NCBI GenBank assembly: GCA_963836355.1
Contig: CAWIJO010000002.1
Span: 744,001-808,000, forward strand
Reading direction: 5' to 3'
Length of the DNA: 64,000 nt
Source: Palsa-506 sp963836355
GTDB lineage: Bacteria > Actinomycetota > Actinomycetes > Streptosporangiales > Streptosporangiaceae
A model generated the notes under the pieces. The model did not search any database and had not been told where the DNA came from. It was given only the letters and a program-made list of their open reading frames with translations. Shown here piece by piece: positions 1 to 8,109 of the stretch. The position numbers and the translations under genes are program-made. Position 1 is the first letter of the stretch, and the number at the start of each line of letters is the position of its first letter.

Positions 1-150
1 CGCCCAAGGGCCGCCGAGCGGCAGAGGGCGGCCTCATTGCCGCCGCTCCCGTCGTCGGGCGGCGGCGGCGGCAGATCGGTCAGGTCCGCCGCGGTCAGCA
101 CGGCGATCACGCCGGGCGCCTGCCGCGCGGTCCGCTCAGTATCGCGGCGA
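1..150 (-). pseudogene. Molybdenum hydroxylase large-subunit fragment (left-edge remnant)
   Basis: Reading leftwards from about 150, one frame gives DTER followed by RQAPGVIAVLTAADLTDLP and runs off the window. The pattern PGVxAVLTAADL is typical of the N-terminal part of the large subunit of xanthine/CO dehydrogenase-type molybdenum hydroxylases, just after the first core strand. The residues that should precede it (about 60) are not found in the same frame: upstream sequence goes into an R-rich frame and then into the nitrilase remnant. The short stretch LTVAA in a neighbouring frame just upstream suggests an additional indel. XdhC at 3235-4350 is the maturation partner expected for such an enzyme, which supports the family call. 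It is short, so identification rests on one motif. Confidence 0.42.
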
Positions 151-270
151 CGGTCAGGCCGTGGCAACAGCAGTTACCGCCTGAGGTACAGACAGAATGC
201 CGGGCCGCCAGGTAGAACAAGGGAACGGCGGCGGATCACCGGGGCCGCCAGGCCGGCCGGAGGATGACCC

Positions 271-838
271 ATGATCGAGCCCTATCAGGCCCTAGGCCTG
301 GTACCCACCATGCGTGGCATCCGCCACCGCGATGAGATCGCGACGAACCTCGAGCACATCTCGCACCTGATCAAGGCCGCGTCGTGGCTGTCCAGCCTGG
401 ACCTGCCGGTGCGGCTCATCGCTCCTCCGGCATCATAAAGTCGTGCCATTGCTCCCGGTCGAGCATTCGGTGACGCCGCACAATGTCTGGGATAGGTGGG
501 TGGAACTGTACGGCCGTAACCTCGACGCCTTTTACCCGGTGGCCGACACGGAGATCGGCCGGCTTGGCTTCCTGATGGCGAACGAGGGCTCGTACCCGGA
601 GAATGCCCGCGGCCTCGCGATGAACGGCGCCGAAGTCGTCTACCGGGGCCCGTACCCGCACCCGCACGTCGGCAACGGGCTGTTCGAGATCCAGAATCGC
701 GCCCGCGCGCTCGACAATAACCTGTACCTGATCGCGTGCAACGTGGGCGCTCCGTACGGGCACGATGAGTACCGCCGCGAAGTGACGGCCAGGCAGATTC
801 AGCTCATGCACGCGGGATATCTGGGTACCGCCGGATAG
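271..838 (+). pseudogene. Nitrilase-superfamily hydrolase, internally deleted and truncated
   Basis: Two pieces of one carbon-nitrogen hydrolase are present. The first (271-438) begins at ATG 271 with GGAGG seven bases upstream and encodes about 55 residues of a nitrilase N-terminus (YQALGLVPTMRGIRHRDEI), ending LIAPPAS and a stop. The second, in the other frame from about 428, resumes at HHKVVPLLPVEHSVTPHNVW and includes MANEGSYPENARGLAMNG, the region around the nucleophile in this superfamily, then ends at TAG 836-838. The middle of the protein (about 80-100 residues, including where the catalytic Glu is expected) is missing between the two pieces, and the C-terminal quarter is missing too; intact members are about 300-340 residues. 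The join at about 425-430 looks like a deletion, not a one-base shift. Inference: non-functional. Confidence 0.75.
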
Positions 839-897
839 CTGACGACTACGCAGCCAGTCCGGCAGGAGAAACAGCAAGAGCCAGATTATTAACGGGT

Positions 898-2990
898 ATG
901 ACCGGCGACAAGGCCGACGGCAAGGCGCCGGCCGGCAACCCGCCGGGACCCGGCGATGCTCTGGCGAAGCGCGAAGGGGCCCTGATGTCGACGGCCGGGC
1001 GAGTAATCCGATCGATGGTGCCTGCCGGGCTGGCAGCGGGACCGCCGGGCGGCCCGCTGGGATGGCTCCGCGAGCGCGATCGCGGCCTGCGGGCGCTGCG
1101 CCGGGCAGCGCGGACGGCGATCGTGATGCCGGCCATGTTCGCCATCGGCGACAAGGTCATCGGCAACCCGGCGGTGGCGACGTTCGCGGCCTTCGGCTCG
1201 TTCGCCATGCTGCTGCTGGTCGATTTCAGCGGACCGGTGCGCGACCGGATGCAGGCGCAGGCGGCGCTCGCGGTCACCGGCGGCGTGCTCGTCTGCGCCG
1301 GCACGCTGGCCTCGCGGGCCGCCTGGCTGGCTGCCACCGCCATGTTCGTGGTCGGGTTCTGCGTGATCTTCGCCGGGGTGGTCAGTTCCGTGCTGGCCGG
1401 GGCGACAACTTGGCTGCTGCTGGCCTTCATCCTGCCGGTGTCACTGGCGGGCCCGGCATCTTCGGTGCCGGACCGGCTGGCCGGGTGGGGCATCGCCGCG
1501 GCGGCAGCCCTGGTCGCGGTGGCCGTGCTGTGGCCGGCCCCGCCCAGGATCCGCTGCGCGGCTCGGCCGCCGCCGCGTGTCGCGCGCTGGCCGCGCTGCT
1601 CCGCACCGAGGTGGCGAAGGCCCTCGACGCCGCCGGATCGCTCGCGGCCCGGCACGCGGATGCCGCCGAGCAGGCCAGTGCCGCGGTCGGCGCGCTGCAC
1701 CGCGGCTTTCTGGCCGCGCCACAGCGGCCGACCGGGCTGAGCACGGACGCCAGGGCGCTGGTCCGGCTGGTGGACGAGCTGAACTGGCTGAGCGCGGTGC
1801 TAGCGCAGGCGCCGCTGCCGGCCGCGGCCGACGAGATCCGGCGCGCCAGCGCCGCGGTGAAGGCGGCCGCGGCGGTGGTGCTCGAGGCCGGGTCGGAGCT
1901 GCTGGCCTCGCCGGGCGCCGACCCCGGTGCGCTGCAGTCGGCGGCGGCCGGGCTGGCCGCGGCGCTCGGCGCGCTGGAGCGCAGCGCCACGGTCAACCTG
2001 CCGGTGCACCGGCGCCCGGCCGACCCCGCCCCCGCCAGTCCCGCCCCGGCCAGCCCTGGCCCGGATGGCGGCGGCCCGGATGGCGGCGAGGAGCAGGTGA
2101 CCGAGTTTCTCACCTCGCTGGACGTCAGCTTCCGTGCCCAGGAACTTAGCTTCGTGGTCTCCCTGATCGCGCGCAACATCGACCTGGCCGCCGCCGCCGG
2201 GCGGCGCAGCTGGTGGGAACGGTTGCTAGGGCACCAGCCGGAAGGTCTGATCGGCCCGTTCGCCGCGGCCAGGCAGCGCGCGGCGGCGCACCTCCAGCCG
2301 CACTCGGTGTGGCTGCACAATAGCGTGCGCGGCGCGGCCGGCCTGGGGCTGGCCGTGCTGGTGGCCAACCTGAGCGGGGTGCAGCACTCGTTCTGGGTGG
2401 TGCTCGGCACGCTGTCGGTGCTGCGGTCCAACGCCCTGAGCACCGGCCAGAACATCGTCCGCGCGGTGCTGGGCACCGGGGCCGGAGTTGTCGTCGGTGC
2501 CGTCCTGCTCACCGTTGTCGGCACGAACCCCGCGGTACTCTGGCTGCTGCTCCCGCCGGCCATCCTGCTGGCCGGCGTCGCTCCCGCCGTCATCTCGTTC
2601 GAAGCAGGCCAGGCCGCCTTCACGCTCACGCTGGTGATCCTTTTCAACATCATCCAGCCAGCCGGATGGCGGGTCGGGCTGCTGCGGGTAGAAGACATCG
2701 TGCTCGGCTGCGCGGTAAGCCTCGTCGTCGGCATGCTCTTCTGGCCGCGCGGCGCGCGGGCTGAGCTCAGGACGGCGCTGGCCGAGGCGTACGCCGGCAG
2801 CGCGCGCTACCTGGCCAGCGCCGTCGAGTTCGAAGCAGCAGTCCGCCCGGCGCAGGCGGCGATGGCCTACCTGAGCGGCGCGCGAGCCGCGAGCCGAAGC
2901 GAGCCAAGCGCTGTCGCCGTTCGCCATCCGGTTCCCCGGGTCCAGCGCGACGTTGCGGGCGTCCAGCGTGATGCCCAGGTCGCTGAATGA
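898..2990 (+). pseudogene. FUSC-family aromatic acid exporter-like membrane protein, frameshifted and truncated
   Basis: The first frame (898 to about 1545) encodes several membrane segments (FAAFGSFAMLLLVDFSG, then WLLLAFILPVSL), characteristic of FUSC/YccC-type inner-membrane proteins. It continues in another frame (about 1545 to 2880) with a cytosolic helical region rich in Ala and a second membrane block (HSFWVVLGTLSVLRSNAL, then AVISFEAGQAAFTLTLVILF). Adding one C to CCC at 1543-1545 restores WPAPPQDPL and joins both halves. From about 2875 the reading becomes low-complexity R/S/V text and meets a remnant on the opposite strand, so the last roughly 130 residues of a normal FUSC protein are missing. 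Start could also be ATG 985. The indel alone might be a sequencing error; the lost C-terminus is harder to explain that way. Confidence 0.7.
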
Positions 2991-3245
2991 CCGGACCTGG
3001 CTAAGGTCAACAACGAGGCTCCCGGTCCACGACGACAGGCACCAGTTCGTGCCCGCATCGCCGTCAATCGCGTTTGCCGCGGGAGTGCTGGAACCAGCTG
3101 AGGTGGCGCGGCCTGACCGGACAACGCCCGGTTGACGGCCGGCACCGGCGCGTGCGGATAGGTGCCTGCCGCGGCCGGCCAGGCTGCCGGGCCGGTCAAG
3201 GTGGCCAGCAGCGGCAGCGCCAGGATGGCCGGCGCTAGCCGTGAT
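2880..3245 (-). pseudogene. Remnant of secreted protein with signal peptide and discoidin-like (F5/8 type C) domain
   Basis: On the minus strand, 3245 to about 3170 reads SSRLAPAILALPLLATLTG and continues to WPAAAG, a plausible signal peptide with an Ala-X-Ala cleavage site. After a frame change near 3110, about 3100 to 2890 reads TPAANAIDGDAGTNWCLSS followed by SLVVDLSQVRSFSDLGITL. This matches the F5/8 type C / galactose-binding fold pattern (S-x-x-x-x-AxxAiDGdxxTxW ... vDLgxxxxxxxvxi). Only part of one domain remains; there is no start codon and no catalytic domain. Such modules usually sit in secreted glycoside hydrolases, but the parent enzyme cannot be named. It collides with the end of the FUSC remnant on the other strand at about 2880. 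Confidence 0.5.
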
Positions 3246-4350
3246 GAATGCGGCCGGTGGTGCCGGTCAGCGGCCTCCCGGATCCGCCCCAGCGCAGCTG
3301 GATGAGCTCGGCGGCGATGGCAACCGCGGTCTCCTCCGGTGTCCGCGCGCCGAGATCGAGGCCGATCGGCGAGCGCAGCCGGGCCAGCTCGCCGTCGGTG
3401 AGCCCGGCCTCGCGCAGCCTGGCCAGCCGGTCCTCGTGCGTCCGCCGGCTGCCCATCGCGCCGATGTAGGCGGCCGGGGTACGGAGCGCGACCTCGAGCA
3501 GCGGGACGTCGAACTTGGGGTCGTGGGTGAGCACGCAGATGACGGTGCGCTCGTCCACCGTGATGCGGGAGAGGTAGCGGTGCGGCCAGTCCGTGACTAC
3601 CTCGTCGGCCTCCGGGAACCGGGCAGTGGTCGCGAAGACCGGCCGCGCGTCGCAGACGGTGACCCGGTAGCCGAGGAACTTGCCTGCCCTGGCCACAGCG
3701 GCGGCGAAGTCGATCGCGCCGAACACCAGCATCCGCGGCGGCGGGGCGAACGACTGCACGAACACGCCGAGTTCATCCCTGCGCCGCTCCCCGTCCGGGC
3801 CGTACCGGCGCACGGCGGTGACGCCCTGCGCCAGCATGCCGCGAGCGTCGTCGTCGACGGCCTGGTCCAGCCGGTCGCCGGCGCCGAGCGTGCCCGGCGC
3901 GTCCCGGCCTGGCTCGTCGGCTGGCCAGATGACCCTCTTGGCGCCGATCTTGCCCGGGCCGTCGATCACCGTCGCCACCGCGACGGGCTGGTCCGCCCGC
4001 ACGGCAGCCGCCACGATGCCGAGTTCGGGGAAGTGCTCGCGATCTACCGGCTCCACGAAGATGTCGATGATGCCACCGCAGGTCAGGCCGACAGCGAACG
4101 CGTCATTGTCGCTGATTCCGTAGGTCTGCAGCACCGGCTGCCCGCTCGCGGCGACCTCGCCGGCGAGCTCGTAGACAGCGCCTTCCACGCAGCCGCCGGA
4201 GACGCTGCCGACGACCTCGCCACCGCCGGACACGGCAAGCGCCGCGCCTGGTTCCCTGGGGGCGCTGCTGAAAGTGCGGACGACCGTGGCCAGGCCGAGC
4301 GTCTCGCCCGCCGTCCACCACGCCGTGATCGGATCCAGGATGTCTCGCAC
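3235..4350 (-). CDS. XdhC/CoxI-family molybdenum cofactor insertion protein
   Basis: A 371-residue member of the XdhC/CoxI family, which binds and sulfurates molybdenum cofactor and delivers it to xanthine or CO dehydrogenase-type enzymes in the cytoplasm. The N-terminal XdhC domain carries PREPGAALAV, GSVSGGCVEGAV and the conserved Cys of LTCGGIIDIFVEP. The C-terminal half has the Rossmann-type domain (MLVFGAIDFAAAVA) and AAYIGAMGSRRTHEDRLARL, then RSPIGLDLGARTPEETAVAI. Start at GTG 4350 is chosen because GAGG lies eight bases upstream; a GTG at 4359 lies inside that Shine-Dalgarno. Downstream of the iron permease by 58 bp on the same strand. Its likely client is represented locally only by the fragment at 1-150. 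Confidence 0.9.
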   Translation of the reverse strand: MRDILDPITAWWTAGETLGLATVVRTFSSAPREPGAALAVSGGGEVVGSVSGGCVEGAVYELAGEVAASGQPVLQTYGISDNDAFAVGLTCGGIIDIFVEPVDREHFPELGIVAAAVRADQPVAVATVIDGPGKIGAKRVIWPADEPGRDAPGTLGAGDRLDQAVDDDARGMLAQGVTAVRRYGPDGERRRDELGVFVQSFAPPPRMLVFGAIDFAAAVARAGKFLGYRVTVCDARPVFATTARFPEADEVVTDWPHRYLSRITVDERTVICVLTHDPKFDVPLLEVALRTPAAYIGAMGSRRTHEDRLARLREAGLTDGELARLRSPIGLDLGARTPEETAVAIAAELIQLRWGGSGRPLTGTTGRIHHG

Positions 4351-4408
4351 GCAGGTCACCTCGGGACATATACGTCGTGTGATCCAGACTACGTTGCTGA
4401 TCGCCTGG

Positions 4409-5236
4409 TCAGCTCGCGGCGCGTGGGCCGAAGATGCGCCGCCGGACGTTGAAGAAGGCGATCAGCGCCACGGCGAGATAGAGCACGTAGACGCACGCCT
4501 GCAGGACGGTCGGGCTCTGCGCGTAGCCGAAGAAGCTATGCGCGAGGTCACCGACCGCGGTGTCCTCGCTCAAAATACTGCCGGTGTGCCATATCGGATG
4601 AGTGGCCAGCGGCAGCCAGCCGAGTTCCTGCAGATTCTGCACGGCATCGACGAGCAGGCCGGCCGCAAAGATCATGAGCAGCGCGCCGACGACAGAGAAG
4701 AAGCGGCCGAGGTTAAGCCGGTGGCCAAGCCGGTAGGTCGCGAACGCGATGGCCAACGCGATCGCCAGCCCGATGGCCGCGCCGAGGACCGCGCTGCGCT
4801 GCGTCGTCGAGAACGCTATGGCCAGCGTGAAGACGACCGTCTCCAGGCCCTCCCGGCCCACCGCCTGGAAGGCAAGCAGGGCCAGGCCGGTACGCGCACC
4901 GCGGCTGATGGCCTCGTCGGCCCGGGCCCGCAGGTCCGCGGACAGGCCGCGGGCGTGCGACCGCATCCAGAAAGTCATGTAGGTGAGGATGCACGCAGCC
5001 AGCAGGTAGGTGACGGTCTCGAAGATCGTCTGCGCGCGCGACCCGTCATACGCGCGGATGGTCTCGTACGCGATCACCCCGCCGGCCGCGGCCAGCACGA
5101 GCGCCGCCGCCACGCCGAGGTACACGTCACGGAAGTACCGCCGCTGGCCGCTGCGATTCAGGTACGCGAGCAGGATCGCGATGATCATGCTCGCCTCGAC
5201 ACCCTCGCGAAGGAAGATCACAAGCGTGGCGAGCAT
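4409..5236 (-). CDS. FTR1-family iron permease
   Basis: A 275-residue polytopic membrane protein with about seven hydrophobic segments. Both REGxE motifs that bind iron in FTR1/EfeU permeases are present: FLREGVEASMII close to the N-terminus and AVGREGLETVVF in mid-protein. These permeases import ferric iron produced by oxidation of Fe(II) at the cell surface, usually with partners EfeO and EfeB; neither partner is seen in this window. ATG 5236 is the start. A near-perfect DtxR/IdeR iron box lies 36 bp upstream, so repression by iron is likely. Confidence 0.9.
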   Translation of the reverse strand: MLATLVIFLREGVEASMIIAILLAYLNRSGQRRYFRDVYLGVAAALVLAAAGGVIAYETIRAYDGSRAQTIFETVTYLLAACILTYMTFWMRSHARGLSADLRARADEAISRGARTGLALLAFQAVGREGLETVVFTLAIAFSTTQRSAVLGAAIGLAIALAIAFATYRLGHRLNLGRFFSVVGALLMIFAAGLLVDAVQNLQELGWLPLATHPIWHTGSILSEDTAVGDLAHSFFGYAQSPTVLQACVYVLYLAVALIAFFNVRRRIFGPRAAS

Positions 5237-5269
5237 GCGCGGTCCCCCCGGCGGGTCAGGGCAAAACTT

Positions 5270-5290
5270 GGTTAGGTTAGCCTAACCTGC
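5270..5290 (-). promoter_or_regulatory. DtxR/IdeR iron box upstream of FTR1 permease
   Basis: TTAGGTTAGCCTAACCT at 5272-5288 is a perfect inverted repeat (AGGTTAGCCTAACCT at its core) and agrees with the DtxR/IdeR consensus TTAGGTTAGSCTAACCTAA except for the extreme right end. It is centred about 45 bp upstream of the FTR1 start, where iron-loaded repressor would block transcription. It also lies just after the ribH stop. Confidence 0.85.
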
Positions 5291-5304
5291 CCGCCGGGCC
5301 GCCG

Positions 5305-5793
5305 TCAGCCGGCTCCCGCGGACGAGCGCAGCGCGCGCAGCACCAGGGCGGTATCCAGCGCCGCGACGACCGCGTCCCAGCCCTTGTCCTCGCTGCTGCC
5401 GTCAAGCCCGCACCGGGCCAGCGCCTGCTCCCGGGTGTCGCAGGTGAGCACGCCGTTGCCCACTGGCGTGCTGGCGTCAAGCGCGACCCGGGCCAGGCCG
5501 TAGGTCACCGCGTCGCAGACGTAGTCGAAATGCGGAGTGCCGCCGCGGATCACCGCGCCCAGGCAGGCAACGGCATCGTGCCGGGCGGCAAGCTCGGCCG
5601 CTACCACCGGCAGCTCGACCGCGCCGGGGACCCGGACCACCGCCGAGCCGGCCGCGCCGCACGCGGCCGCCGCGGCGATCGCCCGGTCCAGCAGGGCGTC
5701 AGTGATCTCCGCATGCCACCGGGCGGCGACGATGGCCAGACTGAGCCCGGCGGCGTCAAGCAGCTGCCCGGCGGGCTTGCCCTGCCCGCTCAC
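5305..5793 (-). CDS. ribH: 6,7-dimethyl-8-ribityllumazine synthase
   Basis: Condenses 5-amino-6-ribitylaminouracil with 3,4-dihydroxy-2-butanone 4-phosphate to lumazine, the penultimate step of riboflavin synthesis. The 162-residue protein shows the family signatures VPGAVELPVVA, GAVIRGGTPHFDYVCD and PVGNGVLTCDT, and AAGLSLAIVAARW at the N-terminus. Last gene of the ribE-ribBA-ribH operon; its GTG start (5793) overlaps the ribBA stop as GTGA, indicating translational coupling. Confidence 0.96.
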   Translation of the reverse strand: MSGQGKPAGQLLDAAGLSLAIVAARWHAEITDALLDRAIAAAAACGAAGSAVVRVPGAVELPVVAAELAARHDAVACLGAVIRGGTPHFDYVCDAVTYGLARVALDASTPVGNGVLTCDTREQALARCGLDGSSEDKGWDAVVAALDTALVLRALRSSAGAG

Positions 5794-7175
5794 CGGGTCG
5801 CCGCGGAGGCAGGCCAGGCCGCCGTCCCTGGATCGCCGTTCGGCACCGGCTGAGTTCCGTTCGGTACCGGCTGAGGCGGCGGGTCACCGCCCGGTACCGG
5901 CCGCGGCAGCCCTGGCAGCGGCAGGTCCCCGGCGGTGGCGGGAAGATCGTCGATCTGGTGGCCGAGCCGGTCCCGCTTGGCCATCAGATAGCGCACGTTG
6001 TCCGGGGTCGGGCGGGCGGGCAGCGCCACCCGGCCGGCTACCTCGATGCCGAATCCGGAAAGCCCGCGGACCTTGGCCGGGTTGTTGGTGAGCAGGCGGA
6101 GCGAGCGGACGCCGAGGTCGGCGAGCATCTGCGCCCCGGTGCTGTACTCGCGGGCGTCGGCTGGCAGGCCGAGTTCCAGGTTGGCGTCGACGGTATCAGC
6201 GCCGCCGTCTTGCAGGTTGTAGGCACGCAGCTTGCTGAGCAGCCCGATCCCGCGGCCCTCGTGCCCGCGCAGGTACAGCACGATGCCGTGGCCCTCGGCG
6301 GCGATCCTCGCCATCGCCGCCTTGAGCTGGTCGCCGCAGTCGCAGCGCTGCGAGCCGAACACGTCCCCGGTCAGGCATTCTGAATGCATCCGGACCAGCA
6401 CGCCAGCCTCGCCGGGCGCGCCGATGTCGCCGAGCACCAGGGCAAGATGCTCGGTGCCGTCCACGGAGTTCAGGTACCCGAGCGCGCACCATTCGCCGAA
6501 CTCGTTCGGCAGCCTCGTCTCGGCTACCCGGCTGACCATGCGCTCTGAGTGCCTGCGGTACTCGATGAGCTGCGCGATCGAGATCAGCGCCAGCCTGTGC
6601 TTGTCAGCGAACGCGCGCAGCGCCGGCAGCCGGGCCATCGTGCCGTCATCGTTGACCACCTCGGCCAGCACCCCGACCGGCGCGAGGCCAGCCAGCCTGG
6701 CCAGGTCGACCGCGGCCTCGGTATGGCCGGGACGACGCAGCACGCCTCCCTCGGCATACCGCAGCGGGAAGATGTGCCCGGGCCGGACCAGCTCGTACGG
6801 CTCGGTCGCCGAGTCGACAAGTGCCCGCACTGTCCTGGCCCGGTCGGCCGCGGAGATCCCGGTGGTCACCCCGTCACGGACATCCACGCTCACCGTGAAC
6901 GCGGTCCGCATGCGCTCCTTGTTCTGCGCCGTCATCAGCGGCAGCTGCAGCCGGTCGAGATCCTGCCCCGGCATCGGGACGCAGATCACCCCGCTGGTGT
7001 GCCGGATGGTGAATGCCATCAGCGCGGTCGTTGCCTTGCTGGCGGCGAAGATGATGTCGCCCTCGTTCTCCCGGTCCGCATCGTCGACCACGACTACCGC
7101 GCGACCGGCCGCGACGTCCGCGATAGCCCGCCCGACGTCGTCCAGCCTGGTGCCAGCGCCCGCGGCGGGGATCAT
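5790..7175 (-). CDS. ribBA: Bifunctional 3,4-dihydroxy-2-butanone-4-phosphate synthase / GTP cyclohydrolase II
   Basis: A 461-residue fusion feeding both branches of riboflavin synthesis. The N-terminal DHBP synthase domain (about residues 10-205) contains DDADRENEGDIIFAA, which supplies the acidic metal ligands. The GTP cyclohydrolase II domain (about 210-425) contains RMHSECLTGDVFGSQRCDCG with the three zinc cysteines, GHEGRGIGL and the C-terminal NNPAKV. The tail after residue 430 is Pro/Asn-rich with repeated PVPNGTQPVPNGDP, not part of either domain. ATG 7175 overlaps the ribE stop as ATGA. Confidence 0.96.
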   Translation of the reverse strand: MIPAAGAGTRLDDVGRAIADVAAGRAVVVVDDADRENEGDIIFAASKATTALMAFTIRHTSGVICVPMPGQDLDRLQLPLMTAQNKERMRTAFTVSVDVRDGVTTGISAADRARTVRALVDSATEPYELVRPGHIFPLRYAEGGVLRRPGHTEAAVDLARLAGLAPVGVLAEVVNDDGTMARLPALRAFADKHRLALISIAQLIEYRRHSERMVSRVAETRLPNEFGEWCALGYLNSVDGTEHLALVLGDIGAPGEAGVLVRMHSECLTGDVFGSQRCDCGDQLKAAMARIAAEGHGIVLYLRGHEGRGIGLLSKLRAYNLQDGGADTVDANLELGLPADAREYSTGAQMLADLGVRSLRLLTNNPAKVRGLSGFGIEVAGRVALPARPTPDNVRYLMAKRDRLGHQIDDLPATAGDLPLPGLPRPVPGGDPPPQPVPNGTQPVPNGDPGTAAWPASAATR

Positions 7176-7807
7176 GACCGGGCTCCGGCGCCGAGCAGCT
7201 TCTCGACGTACTTAGCGATCATGTCGACCTCCAGGTTCACCGTCTCGCCGGCCTGCTTGCGGCCGAGCGTGGTCCGCGCCAGGGTCTGGGGTATCAGGCT
7301 GACCTCGAACCATCCAGGCTCGGCCGGATTGCCTGGCCGGCCGGGGCCGGCGTCCCCGGTGGCCGACACGGTCAGGCTGATGCCGTCCACCGTGATCGAG
7401 CCTTTCTCGACCACGTAGCGCGCCAGCCCGGGTGGCAGGCCGATCCGGACGACCTCCCAGTGCGGGCCCGGGCTCCGTCCGGTGATCATGCCAGTTCCGT
7501 CGACGTGGCCCTGGACCAGGTGCCCGCCGACGCGCCCGTCCAGCCGCAGTGGCCGCTCCAGGTTGACGGCCACGCCGGGAGTGAGCAGGCCGAGTCCGGA
7601 CCGGCTTAGCGTCTCCCCCATCACGTCGGCCGTGAACGTGCCATCCGAGGCAGCCGTTACCGTCAGGCAGACGCCGTTCACCGCGATCGAGTCACCGCCG
7701 GCGGCGTCGCGGGCCACCAGCGGGCCGCGCACGGTGATCCTGGCGGCGTCGCTGAGTTTGTCCAGCGCGACGACCTCGCCGAGTTCTTCCACGATTCCGG
7801 TGAACAC
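7172..7807 (-). CDS. ribE: Riboflavin synthase alpha subunit
   Basis: Dismutates two lumazine molecules to riboflavin. The duplicated lumazine-binding fold is visible: FTGIVEELGEVV with NGVCLTVTA in the first half, and HLVQGHVDGTGMI with ITVDGISLTV in the second. The start is placed at GTG 7807, where the family-typical MFTGIVEE begins and GGAGGAGG lies just upstream; a longer frame to 7912 would add 35 non-homologous residues made from the riboswitch leader. The last third contains a short Gly/Pro insertion (GPGRPGNPAEPG). First gene of the rib operon, directly behind an FMN riboswitch. Confidence 0.95.
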   Translation of the reverse strand: MFTGIVEELGEVVALDKLSDAARITVRGPLVARDAAGGDSIAVNGVCLTVTAASDGTFTADVMGETLSRSGLGLLTPGVAVNLERPLRLDGRVGGHLVQGHVDGTGMITGRSPGPHWEVVRIGLPPGLARYVVEKGSITVDGISLTVSATGDAGPGRPGNPAEPGWFEVSLIPQTLARTTLGRKQAGETVNLEVDMIAKYVEKLLGAGARS

Positions 7808-7916
7808 CACGCCCTCCTCCGGAGCTCCAGCTTCCGCCGCTGGCTCCGGGGACGCGCGAGTGCGCAGGCACGGCAGACCGGCCCGCATCAGGGCCGCGCC
7901 GAGCGCGTGCATCCTC

Positions 7917-8030
7917 CCATCCGGACTTTAACCGTCGGTCCCGGAATTCCACCGGATCAGCCGGCCGATGGCCTCGGCCGGGTCGCGGACTTTCACCGCC
8001 GGCTCGGAGTTACACCGACCCCGGAGCACG
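7917..8030 (-). ncRNA. FMN riboswitch (RFN element)
   Basis: Read on the minus strand, the block starts at GCTCCGGGGTCGGTG (about 8028), continues with GGCGGTGAAAGTCCGCGACC, then GCTGATCCGGTGGAATTCCG and ends with GACGGTTAAAGTCCGGATGG. These are the conserved segments of the RFN aptamer in the right order and spacing. It sits about 110 bases upstream of the ribE start, so FMN binding probably controls ribE-ribBA-ribH by masking translation or by termination; no clear T-rich terminator is seen, which favours translational control. Confidence 0.93.
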
Positions 8031-8109
8031 CCTTACTTCGTGAACCAGTCTGCCATAACGGCTATTCCGGGCCGCACTCAGCCGCGCCCGCCGGGTTCCG
8101 GCGGGCGGG

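Noticed and set aside
1427..2734. Long minus-strand reading frame opposite the FUSC gene
   Set aside because: It is Ser/Arg-rich without homology and mirrors codon bias of the real plus-strand gene.
7808..7912. N-terminal extension of riboflavin synthase
   Set aside because: The family begins with MFTGIVEE at 7807 with a strong Shine-Dalgarno; the extra codons come from the riboswitch leader.
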